The notes below the pieces were generated by a model, which saw nothing but the letters and a program-made list of their open reading frames with translations, did not search any database and was not told where the DNA came from. A DNA stretch of 64,000 bases, taken from NCBI RefSeq assembly GCF_002754245.1, contig NZ_PEEX01000001.1:372001-436000 (forward strand), given 5' to 3'. Of this stretch, positions 61,747 through 64,000 are shown one piece after another (position 1 is the stretch's first letter; every line of letters starts with the position of its first letter). Position numbers and translations under genes: made by a program. Origin of the DNA: Chryseobacterium sp. 52 (GTDB lineage: Bacteria; Bacteroidota; Bacteroidia; Flavobacteriales; Weeksellaceae).

Positions 61747-62934
61747 ATGAAGAGATTTATAAGTTTTATAGCCGTCATTTTTTCAATTATGGCTTTTGCA
61801 CAACAGGGGAAACTGAGAAAGGTAGCTGCTGTTGGTTTTTTGAATGTGGAAAACCTATGGGACACCATACGTTCTGCAGATTATATTGATGGGACTAAAG
61901 ACATCCATAATCCGGCTTTTCACAGAAGCATTCCAATTGACTCTATTCAGTTTTTAGAAGCAGAAAAGCATGACGGACCCTGGAGTGATGGTGCCTTAAA
62001 AGGTAAAAAAGCCGTAAGATACCAAAGTGGCTCTGAAGAGTTCACGCCAAAAAGCGGTAAAAATTATAGCACCAAAATTTATAATGCGAAACTAGCCAAC
62101 GAAGCAAAGGTAATTGCTGAGATGGGTGCACAATATACAAAAACAGCTCCTGCTGTAGTAGGGCTTATTGAAGTAGAAAACAGACAGGTGATTGAAGATC
62201 TTGTTAAACAGCCTGCTCTTGCCAAATACGATTATGGAATTGTACATTATAATTCTTATGATTACAGGGGGATTGATGTAGCTCTGATCTACCAGAAAAG
62301 AAGATTCACAGTAACCAATTCTTTAAAGAAAGAATTGAAAGTTTTCGGTGATGACGGTAAAAGAGAATATACCAGAGATATTTTGGTCGTAACAGGTTTT
62401 CTTGACAATGAGAAAGTAGCATTCTTTATGAACCACTGGCCTTCAAGAAGAGGAGGTGAAGCCGTTTCATTACCAAAAAGGAATGCTGCCGCGGCATTAC
62501 TAAAACAACAGATGGACAGCATAAGAACAGCAGATCCTACGACAAAACTTTTCGCAATGGGTGACTTTAATGATGATCCTGTAAGTGCAAGTTTAAAGAA
62601 TCATTTAAAAGCAGTTGCAAGCCCTAAAGATTTAACAGAAACAACTCCTTACCTTAATTTAATGTATCCATTATATAAGAAAGGAATTGCTTCATTAGCA
62701 TATCAGGATGCGCCGAACCTGTTTGACCAGATTATTGTTTCTAAAAACTTAATGTCTGATCAGGTAACAAAAGAATATTCAGTGTATAAAGCAGAGATCT
62801 TTGCTCCCCCATATTTAGTAAATAAAGAAGGGAATTACAAAGGTTATCCTTTCAGGTCCTGGAACGGGGATCAGTTTACAGGAGGATACAGTGACCACTT
62901 CCCGGCATTTGTGATCCTGCAAAAAGAACCATAA
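61747..62934 (+). CDS. Secreted endonuclease/exonuclease/phosphatase-family protein
   Basis: 395 residues. Signal peptide to AFAQQ, then an EEP fold (DNase I-like). Visible catalytic elements: GFLNVENLWD (Asn metal site), VGLIEVENRQVIEDL (Glu), YDYRGIDVALIY, FMNHWPSRRGG (catalytic His), MGDFNDDP (Asp/Asn) and the final SDHFPAFV (Asp-His pair). The set is complete, so an active metal-dependent phosphodiesterase is expected. Substrates could be DNA, RNA or lipid phosphates. It is divergent from a TonB receptor and DUF5689 lipoprotein. Confidence 0.9.
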   Translation: MKRFISFIAVIFSIMAFAQQGKLRKVAAVGFLNVENLWDTIRSADYIDGTKDIHNPAFHRSIPIDSIQFLEAEKHDGPWSDGALKGKKAVRYQSGSEEFTPKSGKNYSTKIYNAKLANEAKVIAEMGAQYTKTAPAVVGLIEVENRQVIEDLVKQPALAKYDYGIVHYNSYDYRGIDVALIYQKRRFTVTNSLKKELKVFGDDGKREYTRDILVVTGFLDNEKVAFFMNHWPSRRGGEAVSLPKRNAAAALLKQQMDSIRTADPTTKLFAMGDFNDDPVSASLKNHLKAVASPKDLTETTPYLNLMYPLYKKGIASLAYQDAPNLFDQIIVSKNLMSDQVTKEYSVYKAEIFAPPYLVNKEGNYKGYPFRSWNGDQFTGGYSDHFPAFVILQKEP

Positions 62935-62939
62935 AATAT

Positions 62940-62967
62940 AAAGCACTCTAGATTGAGTGCTTTTTTT
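62940..62967 (+). terminator. Terminator of the secreted nuclease gene
   Basis: Stem aaagcactc / gagtgcttt with loop tagatt, followed by a T run. Confidence 0.85.
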
Positions 62968-62983
62968 ATGTACCTTTATAAGT

Positions 62984-63406
62984 ATGAAAAATTTAGTTTT
63001 GATCGTCTTTTTAGTATGTATTCCTTTTAGCTGCTTTTCACAAAACACTCCTAAAAGCGATAAGGATGACTCTGAAATTAAGCCATCAAAAAACGATGAC
63101 GGAGAATGGGACATTACAGTGATCGATACACAGTTCGATTACTTTTTAAATGCAATAGCCCAGCCGATAAGCCAATATTCGGAATCTTATCTGAAAACAA
63201 AGAATACTTTTCTGGTGACTGAATGGAATTCATATTATAACTCAGGAAAATACAGGAATATCATAGAGTCAGGGATAGATTACAGCCCGAGGGAAAACTA
63301 TGGGATTAAATTTGAGTACAAGCTGTATCAGGTTTTCGCGTATGTCAACTGGAAATATGGGTTGAAAATGAATGGGCTTTCCGGAAGTGATGCGACAAGG
63401 AGATAA
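62984..63406 (+). CDS. DUF6146-like exported protein
   Basis: 140 residues from ATG 62984 (MKNLVLIVFLVCIPFSCFSQ), preferred over upstream starts because the signal peptide begins there and a terminator sits just before. The mature part has an acidic linker (KSDKDDSEIKPSKNDDGEWDITV), then DTQFDYFLNAIAQPISQYSESYLKTKN, LVTEWNSYYNSGKY and INYGIKFEYKLYQVFAYVNWKYG-type sequence. It resembles the short DUF6146 family of flavobacteria; function unknown. FSCFSQ could alternatively be read as a lipobox at Cys17. Confidence 0.7.
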   Translation: MKNLVLIVFLVCIPFSCFSQNTPKSDKDDSEIKPSKNDDGEWDITVIDTQFDYFLNAIAQPISQYSESYLKTKNTFLVTEWNSYYNSGKYRNIIESGIDYSPRENYGIKFEYKLYQVFAYVNWKYGLKMNGLSGSDATRR

Positions 63407-63463
63407 GATACACCAGTATATTTTAAGACTAAAAATAGTTTAATACAATCTTCATTACAATAA

Positions 63464-63493
63464 AAAAGGTTCAGAATTTCTTCTGAACCTTTT
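63464..63493. terminator. Bidirectional terminator between the DUF6146-like gene and sodA
   Basis: Perfect 13-pair stem aaaaggttcagaa / ttctgaacctttt with loop tttc, between convergent genes. Confidence 0.85.
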
Positions 63494-63513
63494 ACTTTTA
63501 TAATAGCTGAAAA

Positions 63514-64000
63514 TTATTTGTTAAATAATTCCTCTACTTTATCCCAGTTTACTACACTAAAGAATGCAGAAACATAATCAGGTCTTCTGTTTTGGTAGTT
63601 CAAATAATAAGCGTGCTCCCAAACATCCAATCCTAAAACCGGAGTTCCTTTAACGTCTGCAACAGGCATTAATGGGTTATCCTGGTTTGGAGTAGAAGAA
63701 ACAGAAACAGAACCGTCAGCATTTTTAACTAACCAGGCCCATCCGGAACCGAATCTTGTTTTAGCTGCATCAGAAAAATCAGTTTTGAATTTTTCAAGAC
63801 CACCATAGTTTTCGATCGCTGCTTTTACGTTTCCTACAGGCTCATTGCTTCCTCCCGGAGTTAAAATATCCCAGAATAAAGAGTGGTTGAAGTGTCCTCC
63901 ACCATTATTTCTTACCGCTGGCTTGTCAGTCCCTGTCTGGCAGATCTCTTCAATAGTTTTCCCTGCTAATTCAGTCCCTTCGATTGCTTTATTTAAATTG
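63514..64000 (-). CDS. sodA: Superoxide dismutase, Mn/Fe family (C-terminal part; N-terminus outside the window)
   Basis: The minus strand is open from the right edge to TAA at 63514-63516, giving about 161 residues. Motifs: [14 protein letters not shown] (second metal His), [19 protein letters not shown], and the [16 protein letters not shown] metal Asp and His pair. The glutamine in NQDNP is the residue usually found in manganese enzymes (iron enzymes tend to supply it elsewhere), so a Mn type is more likely. The first metal-binding histidine lies beyond the window. It detoxifies superoxide in the cytoplasm. Confidence 0.95.
   Translation of the reverse strand, partial: NLNKAIEGTELAGKTIEEICQTGTDKPAVRNNGGGHFNHSLFWDILTPGGSNEPVGNVKAAIENYGGLEKFKTDFSDAAKTRFGSGWAWLVKNADGSVSVSSTPNQDNPLMPVADVKGTPVLGLDVWEHAYYLNYQNRRPDYVSAFFSVVNWDKVEELFNK

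Noticed and set aside
1..64000. CRISPR arrays, tRNA/rRNA genes, insertion sequences, prophage genes
   Set aside because: I looked for regularly spaced repeats, cloverleaf-like segments with CCA ends, transposases, integrases and phage structural genes and saw none. A dedicated scan (tRNAscan, Infernal) would be needed to exclude small RNAs.

Overview
The window looks like a chromosomal segment from a low-GC Bacteroidota of the Chryseobacterium/Elizabethkingia type (Flavobacteriia, Weeksellaceae). The evidence is the TAnnTTTG promoter boxes, type IX secretion sorting domains (A and B types), TonB-dependent receptors, many lipoproteins with acidic residues after the lipobox cysteine, a GH3-family protein, an XrtF-type exosortase and DUF5689/DUF6702/DUF6146-like proteins. 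This placement comes from gene content and has not been tested by alignment. I see no rRNA, tRNA, CRISPR array, insertion sequence, integrase or phage gene.

Layout. (1) 1-8021 is a surface-glycan locus: an acyltransferase cut by the window edge, a methyltransferase, three left-handed beta-helix acyltransferases, one GT2 and two GT4 glycosyltransferases, and an opposite-strand ketosynthase III - acyl carrier protein - short-chain reductase operon that could make a dedicated acyl group. (2) 8471-13435 encodes a 1654-residue T9SS substrate with two related modules. (3) 13777-17184 pairs a SulP anion transporter with two beta-carbonic anhydrases, probably for bicarbonate supply. (4) 17323-26145, minus strand, holds pth, two related lipoproteins, three tandem secreted paralogues and mfd. 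(5) 26399-30608 holds small envelope proteins, a GH3-like adenylating enzyme and an MFS exporter. (6) 30700-43029 holds four large T9SS type B adhesin-like paralogues wrapped around dnaB and rnhA. (7) 43159-46260 is a nitroreductase plus nadB-nadC. (8) 46470-52658 holds a TonB receptor, a small membrane protein, asd, a CDF metal transporter and the xrtF pair. (9) 52870-55951 has amgK, a stand-alone RapZ C-terminal-like protein and murU, which fits MurNAc recycling, followed by a LOG-family enzyme. (10) 57207-62934 has a TonB receptor and DUF5689 lipoprotein operon divergent from a secreted EEP-fold nuclease/phosphatase. (11) The right edge cuts a manganese-type superoxide dismutase.

Most of the window is ordinary flavobacterial chromosome. 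The points most worth a second look are: the crosswise mosaic of the four T9SS-B paralogues (N-terminal halves pair one way, C-terminal halves the other); four genes whose start codon lies exactly four bases after a TAnnTTTG box, as expected for leaderless mRNAs; the RapZ-like gene inside the amgK/murU pair; the KAS III-ACP-SDR cassette inside the glycan locus; and the receptor-lipoprotein-nuclease locus.

Start codons were moved from the longest reading frame where promoter boxes, terminators, signal peptides or family N-termini argued for it (1098, 5647, 21599, 26145, 29373, 40771, 49144, 56010, 58604, 62984).
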